From positions 1,860,001 to 1,924,000 of the forward strand of contig NZ_CP109467.1 in assembly GCF_036227325.1 (NCBI RefSeq): 64,000 nucleotides of DNA, given 5' to 3'. Below, piece by piece: positions 45,015-54,312 of this stretch (position 1 is its first letter; each line of letters opens with the position of its first letter). This stretch comes from Streptomyces sp. NBC_01465 (GTDB taxonomy: Bacteria; Actinomycetota; Actinomycetes; Streptomycetales; Streptomycetaceae). Both the position numbers and the translations under genes were made by a program. A model generated the notes under the pieces. The model was not told the origin of the DNA and did not search any database. It worked only from the letters and a program-made list of their open reading frames with translations.

Positions 45015-46066
45015 CCGCGCTCCCAGAAGGCAGGACCGACGGGCTCTGCGAAGTCGCCGAGCGCTTCGAGGTTCCCCTCGCCGTTGACGCCGATCCGCAG
45101 CTGCGGAAGGGCGTGACCGGCCGGGCCGAAGATGACGCGTGCGCCGTCGGACAGGTCGAAGGTGGACTGGTGGCACGGGCAGAGCACGTGGTGCGTCTGC
45201 TGCTCGTACAGGCTGATCGGGCAGCCGACGTGGGTGCAGATCTTGGAGAACGCGACGATGCCCTCGTGGGCCCACTCGCGTTCCTGCTTGTCCTTGATGT
45301 TGTCCGGCTGGATGCGGACGATCATCAGGGCAGCCTTGGCGATCTGCGTCTGGAAGTCCTCGTCGCTCTCTTCCAGGCCCTCGGGCATGGCGAACGTCAG
45401 CGAACCGACGGCGACGTCCTCAGGACGCAGCGGCTCGTTGGTGTTCATGTTGATGAGGACCTTGCCCTTGGCCCACAGGGTCGTACGGAGCTTCTTCTCC
45501 GGCAGCGGACCGAGGTCGCGCAGCAGCATCACACCGGCGAGCGGCACCATGGCCATCGCACCGAACATCGTGTTGCGGATGAGCTTGCGCCGGCCGAAGC
45601 CGGACTCCTCGGCGCCCTGGCGGAAGTCCGCGAGGACCTGCGCCTTGGTCTCGGCGTCGGCCTCGATCGGGTGACGATCGGCCGGCGTCTCGACGTCCGA
45701 CATCAGGGTGCGGGCCCAGTGGACCGCGCCCGCGCCGATGCAGAAGAGCGCCACGCCCAGGGTCAGACCCAGGGAGAAGTTGAGCGCGCTCACATGCCCG
45801 AACGGGAAGATGTAGACGATCTTGTCGACCGGGAAGGCCACGTACGACGCGATGAACGCGATCGTGGCGAGCATGGACAACACGAACAGGAAAGCGACCA
45901 CGCGCTCGGAGCGCTTGGCTGCCCGCTCGTCGATGTCCTGGACGCGCGGCCGGTGGGCCGGCAGACCCGGGTCGGCGAACGGATTGTCCGCACGCTCCAC
46001 CGAGCCGTGCTCGCCTTCGCCCTGCGCGCTCGGCAGGTTCTCTTCGGAATTCTCGTTGCTACTCAT
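45011..46066 (-). CDS. qcrA: Cytochrome bc1 complex Rieske iron-sulfur subunit
   Basis: QcrA carries the [2Fe-2S] Rieske centre that takes an electron from quinol. The 351-residue protein has three membrane helices (about 57-78, 92-113 and 165-182) instead of the single one of mitochondrial Rieske proteins, which is the actinobacterial form. The cluster is bound by Cys277/His279 (CTHVGC) and Cys296/His299 (CPCHQSTF); Cys282 and Cys298 form the disulfide. The N-terminal 55 residues are charged and cytosolic. The gene overlaps qcrC and qcrB by four bases each. Confidence 0.97.
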   Translation of the reverse strand: MSSNENSEENLPSAQGEGEHGSVERADNPFADPGLPAHRPRVQDIDERAAKRSERVVAFLFVLSMLATIAFIASYVAFPVDKIVYIFPFGHVSALNFSLGLTLGVALFCIGAGAVHWARTLMSDVETPADRHPIEADAETKAQVLADFRQGAEESGFGRRKLIRNTMFGAMAMVPLAGVMLLRDLGPLPEKKLRTTLWAKGKVLINMNTNEPLRPEDVAVGSLTFAMPEGLEESDEDFQTQIAKAALMIVRIQPDNIKDKQEREWAHEGIVAFSKICTHVGCPISLYEQQTHHVLCPCHQSTFDLSDGARVIFGPAGHALPQLRIGVNGEGNLEALGDFAEPVGPAFWERG

Positions 46067-46872
46067 GACTTCTTGGCCTTAGCGGTGTGGGCCGCGACCC
46101 AGATGGCTACTGCGATGAGCGCACCCAGACCGAAGATCCAGCCGAAGAGACCTTCGCTGACCGGACCGAGGCCGCCCAGCTTGAGGCCGCCCTGGCTGGC
46201 GGAGTTGTCACCGTTGACGGTCTTGATGTACGCGATGATGTCCTGCTTGTTCTTCTCCGGCATCGTCGTGTCGGGGAAGGACGGCATGTTCTGCGGGCCG
46301 GTCTGCATGGCCTCGTAGATGTGCTTCGCGTCCACGCCTTCGAGGCTCGGAGCGAACTTGCCGTTGGTCAGCGCGCCACCCTCACCGGTGAAGTTGTGGC
46401 ACTGGGCGCAGTTCGTACGGAACAGGTCACCGCCCTTGGCGATGTCGGCGTCCGAGGTGTCGTACTGCTTGTCCGTCGGCTTGACGGGGCCGGCGCCGAG
46501 GGAGGCAACGTACGCGGAAAGCTGTTCGATCTCTGCTTCCGAGTAGATGACCTTCTTCTTCGGCACCTGCGCGCCGGGCTGCTGGGCAGGCATACGGCCG
46601 GTGCCGACCTGGAAGTCGACGGCTGCAGAGCCGACGCCCACCAGGCTGGGACCGTCCGAGGTGCCCTGACCACCGGTTCCGTGGCAGCTGGCGCAGCCGA
46701 CGGAGTAGAGCTTCTTGCCTTCGTCGATGGCAAGGGACTGCGCGGACTCGTCGGCCTGAGCCTTTCCAGCGGGCGCGAACGCGGCGTACAGCCCCCCGGT
46801 GGCCGCCAGCGCGAAGAGTAGGACGACGACCGCCGCCAGCGGATGGCGTCGTCGTGCGGAGAGCTTTTTCAC
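46063..46872 (-). CDS. qcrC: Cytochrome bc1 complex dihaem cytochrome c subunit
   Basis: QcrC is a membrane-anchored dihaem cytochrome c that passes electrons directly to the aa3 oxidase, replacing soluble cytochrome c. The 269-residue protein has an N-terminal signal/anchor helix, two haem-binding motifs CASCH (60-64) and CAQCH (155-159), and a C-terminal transmembrane helix near GLFGWIFGLGALIAVAIWVA. ACM signature Met ligands are in the GRMPAQQPG and QNMPSFPD segments. It lies 63 bases after ctaE and overlaps qcrA by four bases. Confidence 0.97.
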   Translation of the reverse strand: MKKLSARRRHPLAAVVVLLFALAATGGLYAAFAPAGKAQADESAQSLAIDEGKKLYSVGCASCHGTGGQGTSDGPSLVGVGSAAVDFQVGTGRMPAQQPGAQVPKKKVIYSEAEIEQLSAYVASLGAGPVKPTDKQYDTSDADIAKGGDLFRTNCAQCHNFTGEGGALTNGKFAPSLEGVDAKHIYEAMQTGPQNMPSFPDTTMPEKNKQDIIAYIKTVNGDNSASQGGLKLGGLGPVSEGLFGWIFGLGALIAVAIWVAAHTAKAKKS

Positions 46873-46935
46873 GGATTACCCCGGTGTCAGGATCTTCTGC
46901 GTCGGTCTTGCGGAGTGTTTCGGGCTTGGGCCCGA

Positions 46936-47556
46936 TTACTTGATCAGGTAGATCGTGGCGAACAGGCCGATCCACACGACATCGACGAAGTGCCAGTAGT
47001 AGGACACGACGATGGCCGCGGTGGCCTGCTCGTGAGTGAATCTCTTGGCTGCGTATGTCCTGCCGAGTACCAGCAGGAAGGCGATCAGACCGCCTGTCAC
47101 ATGCATGCCGTGGAAGCCGGTCGTGAGGTAGAACACCGAGCCGTACGGATCCGAGGACAGCGAGAGGCCGTCCTTCTTCACCAGCTCGGTGTACTCGAAG
47201 ACCTGGCCTCCGATGAAGATCGCACCCATCACGAACGTGATCATGAACCAGGTGCGGAGCTTCTTCACATCGCCCCGCTCCGCGGCAAATACGCCGAGCT
47301 GGCACGTGAGGGAGGAGAGCACCAGGATCGTGGTGTTCGTCGCCGAGAACGGAAGGTTCAGCGAGGACGCCATTTCCTTCCAGTGCTCGGGACCCGTCAC
47401 CGATCGCAGGGTGAAGTACATCGCGAAGAGGGCCGCGAAGAACATCAGCTCGGAACTCAACCAGATGATGGTTCCGACGCTGGTGAGGTTCGGTCGATTG
47501 ACCGACGGGTGCGCGTGCCCGGTTTCTACTGTCGTTGCTGTCGCCACGACCGACAT
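46936..47556 (-). CDS. ctaE: Cytochrome c oxidase subunit III
   Basis: CtaE is the third core subunit of the aa3 oxidase. The 206-residue protein has five membrane helices with the family segments [45 protein letters not shown] and [13 protein letters not shown]. No clear ribosome-binding site precedes the ATG at 47556; a GTG at 47547 is the alternative. It leads the ctaE-qcrC-qcrA-qcrB operon. It diverges from a degenerate receiver protein gene across 187 bases, where the operon promoter should lie. Confidence 0.94.
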   Translation of the reverse strand: MSVVATATTVETGHAHPSVNRPNLTSVGTIIWLSSELMFFAALFAMYFTLRSVTGPEHWKEMASSLNLPFSATNTTILVLSSLTCQLGVFAAERGDVKKLRTWFMITFVMGAIFIGGQVFEYTELVKKDGLSLSSDPYGSVFYLTTGFHGMHVTGGLIAFLLVLGRTYAAKRFTHEQATAAIVVSYYWHFVDVVWIGLFATIYLIK

Positions 47557-47743
47557 TATGTCGGTCGCTTATCCCGCCCTCACCCTGGGGGGTGCCGTTC
47601 GGTGTGTCAGGGCCGTGTGTCCTGCCCGAACGGCCCATCGGAAGGCTGTCCGAACCGGTGTTGACGGGGTGTCGGGCGGAGTAGCATCCGCGCCAGGATT
47701 CATGCACCGGATACACCGAAGACACCGCCGTCACGGAGGAACA

Positions 47744-48145
47744 ATGCAGCCGAGCGCCACGGTCCTGGTCTACAGCGACGACGCCAACACCCGCGAACAG
47801 GTGCGTCTTGCGACGGGCCGCAGGCCGGCCGCCGACGTTCCCCCCGTGGAGTTCCTGGAGTGCGCCACCCTCGACGCCGTCCTCACCGCGCTGGACCGCG
47901 GCGGGATCGACGTGTGCGTCCTGGACGGCGAGGCGGTTCCCGCGGGCGGCATGGGCGTCTGCCGGCAGATCAAGGACGAGGTCTTCAACTGCCCGCCCGT
48001 GCTGCTGCTGATGGGCCGCCCGCAGGACGCCTGGCTGGCCACCTGGAGCCGCGCGGAGGCGGCGGTGACCCTTCCGGTCGAGCCGGTGGAGTTCGCGGGC
48101 ACACTGGCCGCGCTGCTGCGCAGTGGGTCCGCCGTACGGGTCTGA
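47744..48145 (+). CDS. Degenerate response-regulator receiver-like protein
   Basis: This 133-residue single-domain protein has a receiver fold: acidic residues at 12-13 (VLVYSDDANTREQ), a candidate phosphoacceptor Asp61 (VCVLDGEAVPAGG) and a segment PPVLLLMG. The conserved Lys of true receivers is missing, since TLPVEPVEF has Glu where KP is expected. Phosphorylation is therefore doubtful, and it may act as a phosphorylation-independent signalling or scaffold protein. There is no output domain. GGAGGA precedes the ATG. It sits alone between ctaE and an L,D-transpeptidase gene, within the respiratory cluster. Confidence 0.82.
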   Translation: MQPSATVLVYSDDANTREQVRLATGRRPAADVPPVEFLECATLDAVLTALDRGGIDVCVLDGEAVPAGGMGVCRQIKDEVFNCPPVLLLMGRPQDAWLATWSRAEAAVTLPVEPVEFAGTLAALLRSGSAVRV

Positions 48146-48164
48146 GCACTCCACCGGCTGCGGA

Positions 48165-49445
48165 TCAGGCCGCGGTCGGCCGCAGCCGGGCCGACCCGGC
48201 GGAGTCCTCGGTCTCCTCGGGTGCCGTGGGGTCGGTGTGCTGCGCGGCGCCGTTGAGTGCGCTGCCCGTACGCCACTTGGACCAGGACATGTTCCAGTCG
48301 CCGAAGCCGTTGTCGAACGGCGTCATGGTCTCGCCGTAGCTGTTGACGACCGAGACGAGGTCGCCCGGACGGAAGTTGTTGAAGAACCAGGCGGCGTTGT
48401 CGGTGCTCATGCCCGTGCAGCCGTGGCTGACGTTGTCGTACCCCTGGGAGCCGACGGACCACGGGGCGGCGTGGACGTACTCGCCGCTCCATGTGACACG
48501 CGTCGCGTAGTAGACCGGCAGGTCGTACGAGTCGGAGCTGCCCTCGGCGATGCCGATGCTGGTTCCGCGCATCTGTACGTAGTATTCCTGCCCCAGCACG
48601 ACCTTGACGCCGTTTCGGGTGTCGAAGCCCGGCTTGCCGGTGGTGACCGGAATGGTGTTGATCACGTTCCCGTTCCGCTTCACCGTCATGTAGTGCGAGC
48701 CGGCGTCCGTGACGGCCTCCATCCGGTCGCCGGTGGTGATCTTCAGGGGCTTCGCGGTCCCGCCGTAGAGCTTGCCGTCGACCTTGATGCCGTCGAGGTT
48801 GCTGTGCACGTTGATGGTGGCGTGCGCGGGCCAGTACGACTTCGGGCGGTAGTGCAGCAGGTTGTCGTCGACCCAGTACCAGGCGCCGTCGACCGACGGC
48901 GAGGACTCGACCCGCAGGGCGCGCTCCACGATCGCCCTGGCGGCCGGGGACTTGACCTTGGAGCTGAGCTGCGCGGTGATGGGCTGTCCCACGCCGTACT
49001 TGCCGCCCTCGGGACCGAAGGTGACCTGCAGCCTGTTGGGGGCGGTGGCCGTGTCGAACGTCATGGTCCGCAGGCCCGGTGAACCGTCCTGGTCCTCGGT
49101 GCCGACCTTGACCGTGTAGTGGGCGTCCGCGGCCAGCGGAGCGGTGGAGTGCCATCTGCTGCCGTCGGCGGAGAGCTCGCCCGCCAGATAGCGTCCTGAG
49201 GCGTCTGTGGCGGTCACATCGGTGATGCGGGCCTCCGAGCCCCTGGCGGTGATCTCCAGGGGCTTGTCGGGGCTTGTCTTCCCGGTGCCCGAGGGCCCGT
49301 TGAAGGAGACCTGGTCCGCCGCGTCGTACGGCTTGGCGGAGAGCGGGTTGGCGGCGGACCCTGCGCACGCGGTCGCTGACGCTGCCAGGGACGCGACCAG
49401 CAAGGTGCAGCTCAGGACCGTACGGAATCGAGGTGCGTGGCTCAT
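48165..49445 (-). CDS. Lipoprotein L,D-transpeptidase (Ig-like domains and YkuD)
   Basis: This 426-residue exported lipoprotein has the lipobox ASATAC with Cys27. After it come two Ig-like beta domains (about 45-130 and 130-235), as in mycobacterial LdtMt2, then the YkuD catalytic domain with HAAPWSVGSQG and the SHGC motif containing the nucleophilic Cys (about 350). It would make 3-3 cross-links in peptidoglycan and resists most beta-lactams except carbapenems (family knowledge). The C-terminal tail is polar. It is located between ctaE and ctaF, away from other wall genes, and is convergent with the receiver-like gene. Confidence 0.93.
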   Translation of the reverse strand: MSHAPRFRTVLSCTLLVASLAASATACAGSAANPLSAKPYDAADQVSFNGPSGTGKTSPDKPLEITARGSEARITDVTATDASGRYLAGELSADGSRWHSTAPLAADAHYTVKVGTEDQDGSPGLRTMTFDTATAPNRLQVTFGPEGGKYGVGQPITAQLSSKVKSPAARAIVERALRVESSPSVDGAWYWVDDNLLHYRPKSYWPAHATINVHSNLDGIKVDGKLYGGTAKPLKITTGDRMEAVTDAGSHYMTVKRNGNVINTIPVTTGKPGFDTRNGVKVVLGQEYYVQMRGTSIGIAEGSSDSYDLPVYYATRVTWSGEYVHAAPWSVGSQGYDNVSHGCTGMSTDNAAWFFNNFRPGDLVSVVNSYGETMTPFDNGFGDWNMSWSKWRTGSALNGAAQHTDPTAPEETEDSAGSARLRPTAA

Positions 49446-49496
49446 GGACTCACGTTATGAAGGTCCGTCAGTTCCGGCGCGCTGGGTGACTGCAAA

Positions 49497-49536
49497 CGAG
49501 GGGCCCGGCCACCTGAAACGGTGGCCGGGCCCCTCG
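49497..49536 (-). terminator. Terminator of the ctaCDF operon
   Basis: CGAGGGGCCCGGCCACC (49497-49513) and its exact complement (49520-49536) form a 17-bp stem with the loop TGAAAC. It begins 19 bases after the minus-strand ctaF stop and isolates the L,D-transpeptidase promoter. Confidence 0.87.
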
Positions 49537-49554
49537 TCGTGCGTGGAACGGGTG

Positions 49555-49953
49555 CTACTGGTTCTGGTTCTCTCCGCGGTAGAACTCGAAGACCCAGCCG
49601 AAGAGGCCGACCAGGATCAGCGGTGCGGAGAAGTACAGCAGCCACCAGCCCATGGCGATCGCCAGGAAGGCGAGGGCGCCACCGATGGCCAGTGAGAGCG
49701 GCTGCCAGCTGTGCGGGGCGAAGAAGCCCAGCTCACCGGCGTCGTCCGCGACATCGGCTTCCTTGTTGTCCTGGGCGATGGCGTCCATCCGCCGGGCCGT
49801 GAAGGCCAGGTAGAAGCCGATCATCACGCTCAGGCCGAAGGCCATGAAGAGTGCCGTGGTGCCCGCGGCCTCCTTCGACCACACGCCGTAGACGATCGCC
49901 ATGGCGAGGATGAAGAAGCTCAGCCACAGGAACATCTTTCCCTGGACCTTCAC
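49555..49953 (-). CDS. ctaF: Cytochrome c oxidase subunit IV (actinobacterial)
   Basis: CtaF is the small fourth subunit found in actinobacterial aa3 oxidases. The 132-residue protein has four membrane helices (about 6-24, 30-50, 84-100 and 104-122) and the conserved opening [19 protein letters not shown] with [14 protein letters not shown]. It overlaps ctaD by four bases and is the last gene of the ctaC-ctaD-ctaF operon, which ends in a strong terminator. It has no catalytic residues; its role is structural in the supercomplex. Confidence 0.93.
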   Translation of the reverse strand: MKVQGKMFLWLSFFILAMAIVYGVWSKEAAGTTALFMAFGLSVMIGFYLAFTARRMDAIAQDNKEADVADDAGELGFFAPHSWQPLSLAIGGALAFLAIAMGWWLLYFSAPLILVGLFGWVFEFYRGENQNQ

Positions 49954-51683
49954 TTGCCTGCCTCCTTGCCGCCGACGAGGGCTGCGTCAGCGTGACCGTG
50001 GTTCTCGAGCTGGTCGAGAGCCGCGATCTCCGGGTGATGCAGGTCGAACGCCGGGGATTCGCTGCGAATCCGCGGCAGGGTGAGGAAGTTGTGCCGCGGC
50101 GGCGGGCAGGACGTCGCCCACTCGAGCGAACGGCCGTAGCCCCACGGGTCGTCGACCTCGACCTTCTTGCCGTACTTGGCGGTCTTCCAGACGTTGTAGA
50201 AGAACGGCAGGATCGACAGACCGAGCAGGAAGGAGGAAATCGTCGAGATCGTGTTCAGGGCGGTGAACCCGTCGGCCGCCAGGTAGTCGGCGTAACGACG
50301 CGGCATGCCCTCGACACCCAGCCAGTGCTGCACCAGGAACGTGCCGTGGAAGCCCACGAACAGCGTCCAGAAGGTGATCTTGCCGAGGCGCTCGTCCAGC
50401 ATCTTGCCCGTGAACTTCGGCCACCAGAAGTGGAATCCGGAGAACATCGCGAAGACCACGGTGCCGAAGATGACGTAGTGGAAGTGCGCGACCACGAAGT
50501 ACGAGTCGGAGACGTGGAAGTCCATCGGGGGCGAGGCCAGGATGACGCCGGTCAGACCACCGAAGGTGAAGGTGATCAGGAAGCCGACGGCCCAGAGCAT
50601 CGGTGTCTCGAAGGACAGTGAGCCCTTCCACATCGTTCCGATCCAGTTGAAGAACTTCACGCCTGTTGGCACGGCGATCAGGAACGTCATGAAGGAGAAG
50701 AACGGCAGGAGCACTCCGCCGGTGACGTACATGTGGTGCGCCCACACGGTCACGGACAGGCCGGCGATCGCAATGGTGGCTCCGATGAGGCCGATGTAAC
50801 CGAACATCGGCTTTCTGGAGAACACTGGGATCACTTCGGAAATAATTCCGAAGAATGGTAGGGCAATGATGTACACCTCTGGATGGCCGAAGAACCAGAA
50901 GAGGTGTTGCCAGAGCAATGCCCCGCCATTGGCGGAGTCGAATACATGCGCACCGAACTTGCGGTCCGCCTCCAGCGCGAAGAGCGCGGCGGCGAGCACC
51001 GGGAAGGCCAGCAGGACCAGAACACCGGTCAGCAGGACGTTCCACACGAAGATCGGCATACGGAACATCGTCATGCCAGGGGCGCGCATGCAGATGATCG
51101 TGGTGATGAAGTTGACCGAGCCGAGGATCGTGCCGAAGCCGGAGAAGGCCAGACCCATGATCCACATGTCGGCGCCGACGCCCGGCGAGCGGACCGCGTC
51201 CGACAGCGGGGAGTAGGCGAACCAGCCGAAGTCGGCCGCGCCCTGCGGGGTGAGGAAGCCACCGACCGCGATGAGCGAACCGAAGAGGTACAGCCAGTAC
51301 GCGAACATGTTCAGCCGCGGGAACGCCACGTCGGGCGCGCCGATCTGCAGCGGCATGATCCAGTTCGCGAATCCGGCGAACAGCGGCGTCGCGAACATCA
51401 GCAGCATGATCGTGCCGTGCATCGTGAACGCCTGGTTGAACTGCTCGTTCGACATGATCTGCGTGCCGGGGCGGGCGAGTTCGGCGCGCATGAAGAGCGC
51501 CATGATCCCGCCGATGCAGAAGAACGCGAACGACGTGACCAGGTACATCGTGCCGATCGTCTTGTGGTCAGTGGTGGTCAGCCACTTGATGACGACGTTT
51601 CCCGGCTCTTTGCGCCGTACCGGCAGCTCGCTCTCGTAGGAGTCTGCTGCCGCGGCACCCTGAGGTTCGTTGAGGATGCTCAC
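49950..51683 (-). CDS. ctaD: Cytochrome c oxidase subunit I
   Basis: CtaD holds haem a, haem a3 and CuB and reduces oxygen to water while pumping protons. The 577-residue protein has 12 membrane helices with the signature [18 protein letters not shown] (CuB His and the His-Tyr cross-link), TVWAHHMY with the tandem His pair, and [15 protein letters not shown]. The start is GTG reading [10 protein letters not shown], overlapping the ctaC stop by four bases. It belongs to the ctaC-ctaD-ctaF operon and partners the qcr complex encoded 3 kb away. Confidence 0.97.
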   Translation of the reverse strand: MSILNEPQGAAAADSYESELPVRRKEPGNVVIKWLTTTDHKTIGTMYLVTSFAFFCIGGIMALFMRAELARPGTQIMSNEQFNQAFTMHGTIMLLMFATPLFAGFANWIMPLQIGAPDVAFPRLNMFAYWLYLFGSLIAVGGFLTPQGAADFGWFAYSPLSDAVRSPGVGADMWIMGLAFSGFGTILGSVNFITTIICMRAPGMTMFRMPIFVWNVLLTGVLVLLAFPVLAAALFALEADRKFGAHVFDSANGGALLWQHLFWFFGHPEVYIIALPFFGIISEVIPVFSRKPMFGYIGLIGATIAIAGLSVTVWAHHMYVTGGVLLPFFSFMTFLIAVPTGVKFFNWIGTMWKGSLSFETPMLWAVGFLITFTFGGLTGVILASPPMDFHVSDSYFVVAHFHYVIFGTVVFAMFSGFHFWWPKFTGKMLDERLGKITFWTLFVGFHGTFLVQHWLGVEGMPRRYADYLAADGFTALNTISTISSFLLGLSILPFFYNVWKTAKYGKKVEVDDPWGYGRSLEWATSCPPPRHNFLTLPRIRSESPAFDLHHPEIAALDQLENHGHADAALVGGKEAGK

Positions 51684-52648
51684 AGGTTGTTCGTCTCCGC
51701 GTTCTTGGCGTGGCCAGTCTGCGCGATCCCGGCGGGGATGTAGCCGTTCTGGCCCTTCTTCGCCAGGTCCTTGAGGTGCTGCTCGTACCTCTCCTTGGAG
51801 ACGACCTTCACATTGAAGAGCATCCGGGAGTGGTCGACGCCGCAGAGCTCGGCGCACTTGCCCTTGAAGGTGCCCTCACGAGAAGGGGTCACCTCGAAGG
51901 AGTTGGTGTGGCCCGGGACGACGTCCATCTTCATCAGGAACGGCACCACCCAGAAGTCATGGATGACGTCGCGCGAGGTGAGAACGAAGCGGACCTTCTC
52001 GCCCTTCGGCAGCCACAGGGTCGGACCCGGATTGCCGTTCTGCGGGTTACGAGTGCCCGGGGTGCCGACGTCGTAGACGCCTTCGGCGCCCGCCGGGAAC
52101 TGCTTCAGGAACCTGTCCGGAATGTCCTTCAGTTCCTTGGACTTGGCGGCATCGCCGGTGTCGGCCTTGCCGTCCACGTCCTCGATGTAGTTGAAGCCCC
52201 AGCTCCACTGGAATCCGACCACGTTGACCGTGACGGCCGGTGTGGTCGGGGAGAGCTTGAGGAGCTTCGTCTCGTCACGCGCGGTGAAGTAGAAGAGCAC
52301 CGAGACGATGATGAGGGGGACCACGGTGTACAGCGCCTCGATGGGCATGTTGTACCGGGTCTGCGGAGGGACCTCCACCTTGGTGCGGCTGCGCCGGTGG
52401 AAGATGACGCTCCAGATGATCAGCCCCCATACCAGCACGCCCGTGGCGAGCGCTGCCGCCCACGAGCCCTGCCAGAGGGAGAGGATCCGAGGCGCCTCTT
52501 CCGTTACCGGGGTGGGCATACCAAGGCGGGGGAAGTCCTTGTATGTGCAACCAGAGGCGGTCGCCAGGACCACGCCCGCGGTCAGCACCTGGAGCAGCTT
52601 CCGCCGCATCGGGCGCCGCGACGAGCGGTCGGAGCCGGTGGGACTCAC
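51680..52648 (-). CDS. ctaC: Cytochrome c oxidase subunit II
   Basis: CtaC carries the binuclear CuA centre that accepts electrons from the dihaem cytochrome. The 322-residue protein has a lipobox (ATASGC, Cys34), two membrane helices (about 66-84 and 106-122), and a cupredoxin domain whose ligands are His230, Cys265, Glu267, Cys269, His273 and Met276 ([12 protein letters not shown]). It has no fused haem c domain. A 20-residue loop near 160-180 is an actinobacterial insertion. The start is GTG. An 8-bp inverted repeat lies about 80 bases upstream. Confidence 0.97.
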   Translation of the reverse strand: MSPTGSDRSSRRPMRRKLLQVLTAGVVLATASGCTYKDFPRLGMPTPVTEEAPRILSLWQGSWAAALATGVLVWGLIIWSVIFHRRSRTKVEVPPQTRYNMPIEALYTVVPLIIVSVLFYFTARDETKLLKLSPTTPAVTVNVVGFQWSWGFNYIEDVDGKADTGDAAKSKELKDIPDRFLKQFPAGAEGVYDVGTPGTRNPQNGNPGPTLWLPKGEKVRFVLTSRDVIHDFWVVPFLMKMDVVPGHTNSFEVTPSREGTFKGKCAELCGVDHSRMLFNVKVVSKERYEQHLKDLAKKGQNGYIPAGIAQTGHAKNAETNNL

Positions 52649-52726
52649 GTAGCGCCTTCCCGAGAGTCTCGCCCGTGCGGCCCTGCGGCCGTCTCTCTGG
52701 TCGGTCGCCGGATCCTGCGCGGGCAG

Positions 52727-52755
52727 GGGTTTGGATGTTTATGCGGACCAAACCC
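52727..52755. repeat. Inverted repeat in the ctaC upstream region
   Basis: GGGTTTGG (52727-52734) and CCAAACCC (52748-52755) are perfect 8-bp arms separated by 13 AT-richer bases. The site lies 79-107 bases before the ctaC start and could be an operator of the ctaCDF operon. The regulator is not known. Confidence 0.45.
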
Positions 52756-52929
52756 TACTGGAGGCCATTTGGGGTCGCGCGGGGAGGGTGCCCAACGCGC
52801 CGTCCGACTCCCCAAAGGGATGGAATCCCGGCTTCCGACGGGTATCTGACGGCCCCTCCCCTCACGGCGGGTGAAGGTGGGCGCCGGGCGGAGGGGCTGC
52901 GGGTCCGCGGCGCGGGCTAGCGTGTCGGC

Positions 52930-54312
52930 GTGTCCTACTTCGATGCCGCGTCCTCCGCACCCCTGCACCCCGTCGCCCGCCAGGCTTTGCAGGCCTCGCT
53001 GGACGAGGGATGGGCCGATCCCGCCCGGCTCTACCGGGAGGGCCGGCGCGCCAGGCTGCTCCTCGACGCGGCGCGCGAGGCGGCCGCCGACGCCGTCGGG
53101 TGCCGTCCGGACGAACTCGTCTTCACCTCTTCGGGGACGCGTGCCGTGCACTCCGGAATCGCCGGGGCGCTTGCGGGGCGTCGGCGTGTCGGCCGTCATC
53201 TGGTGGTCTCGGCGGTCGAGCATTCGTCGGTGCTCCATTCGGCGGCAGCCCATGCGGCGGACGGCGGTTCGGTGACCGAGGCCGAGGTCGTACGGAGCGG
53301 GGCGGTGGACCCCGCGGTGTTCGCGGCGGCCCTGCGTACGGACACCGCGCTGGCCTGTCTGCAGTCCGCCAACCACGAGGTGGGCACCGAACAGCCCGTC
53401 GCCGAAGTGGCCGCGGCCTGCCGGGAGGCGGGGGTGCCGCTGCTGGTGGACGCCGCGCAGTCGCTGGGGTGGGGGCCCGTCGACGCGCCCTGGTCGCTGC
53501 TCGCCGCGAGTGCGCACAAATGGGGCGGACCGGCGGGGGTCGGGCTCCTTGCCGTACGGAAAGGTGTGAGGTTCGCGACTCAAGGCCCGGCGGACGAACG
53601 GGAGTCGGGGCGGGCGGCCGGCTTCGAGAACATCCCGGCGATCGTGGCGGCGGCGGCCTCGCTGCGTGCCGTACGAGCCGAGGCCGCGGCCGAGTCACTG
53701 CGGCTGCGGGGGCTTGTGGACCGGATCCGGGAGCGGGTGGCCGCGAGCGTCCCGGACGTGGAGGTCGTCGGGGATCCGGTGCGCCGGATGCCGCACCTCG
53801 TCACCTTCTCCTGTCTCTATGTCGATGGGGAGACGCTGCTGCACGAGCTCGACCGGGCCGGGTTCTCGGTGTCGTCCGGGTCCTCGTGCACCAGCTCGAC
53901 CCTGACGCCCAGTCATGTACTGAAGGCGATGGGCGTGCTCTCCGAGGGGAACGTGCGGGTGTCGCTGCCCGTGGGGGCCCTGGAAGCGGACGTGGAGCGG
54001 TTCCTGGAGGTGCTGCCGGGCGCCGTGGAGGGCGTACGGAAGCAGTTGGGGGCTCCGGCCACCGGGGCTTCCGGGAGCGGCGGCACCGAGGATCTGGTGG
54101 TGGACGCGCTCGGGAAGCTGTGCCCGATTCCGGTGATCGAGCTCGCCAAGGTGATCGGTGACGTGCCGGTGGGCGGGGTGGTGACGGTGCTGGCCGACGA
54201 CGAGGCCGCGCGGCTCGACATCCCCGCGTGGTGCGACATGCGTTCGCAGGAGTACGTGGGCGCGCACCCGGTGGGCGGCGGGACCGCCTACCGGGTGCGG
54301 CGTCTCAACTAG
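52930..54312 (+). CDS. Cysteine desulfurase fused to TusA sulfur-carrier domain
   Basis: In this 460-residue fusion, residues 1-370 form an IscS-like class V PLP enzyme with the PLP lysine Lys197 (SAHKWGG), the His in SAVEHSSVLH and the nucleophilic Cys320 in SSGSSCTSSTLTPSHV. After a linker (GAPATGASGSGG), residues about 388-460 are a TusA domain with the CPxP carrier motif at Cys398 (LGKLCPIPVIELAKV). The protein can thus remove sulfur from cysteine and pass it to its own carrier. Acceptors could be tRNA thiolation or cofactor pathways. The GTG start at 52930 gives the family N terminus. It converges with adoK, overlapping by four bases. Confidence 0.93.
   Translation: MSYFDAASSAPLHPVARQALQASLDEGWADPARLYREGRRARLLLDAAREAAADAVGCRPDELVFTSSGTRAVHSGIAGALAGRRRVGRHLVVSAVEHSSVLHSAAAHAADGGSVTEAEVVRSGAVDPAVFAAALRTDTALACLQSANHEVGTEQPVAEVAAACREAGVPLLVDAAQSLGWGPVDAPWSLLAASAHKWGGPAGVGLLAVRKGVRFATQGPADERESGRAAGFENIPAIVAAAASLRAVRAEAAAESLRLRGLVDRIRERVAASVPDVEVVGDPVRRMPHLVTFSCLYVDGETLLHELDRAGFSVSSGSSCTSSTLTPSHVLKAMGVLSEGNVRVSLPVGALEADVERFLEVLPGAVEGVRKQLGAPATGASGSGGTEDLVVDALGKLCPIPVIELAKVIGDVPVGGVVTVLADDEAARLDIPAWCDMRSQEYVGAHPVGGGTAYRVRRLN

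Noticed and set aside
47594..47634. Inverted repeat GCCGTTCGG/CCGAACGGC between ctaE and the receiver-like gene
   Set aside because: The arms are separated by 23 bases and GC-rich. Such chance dyads are common in this genome, so I did not list it as a regulatory site.
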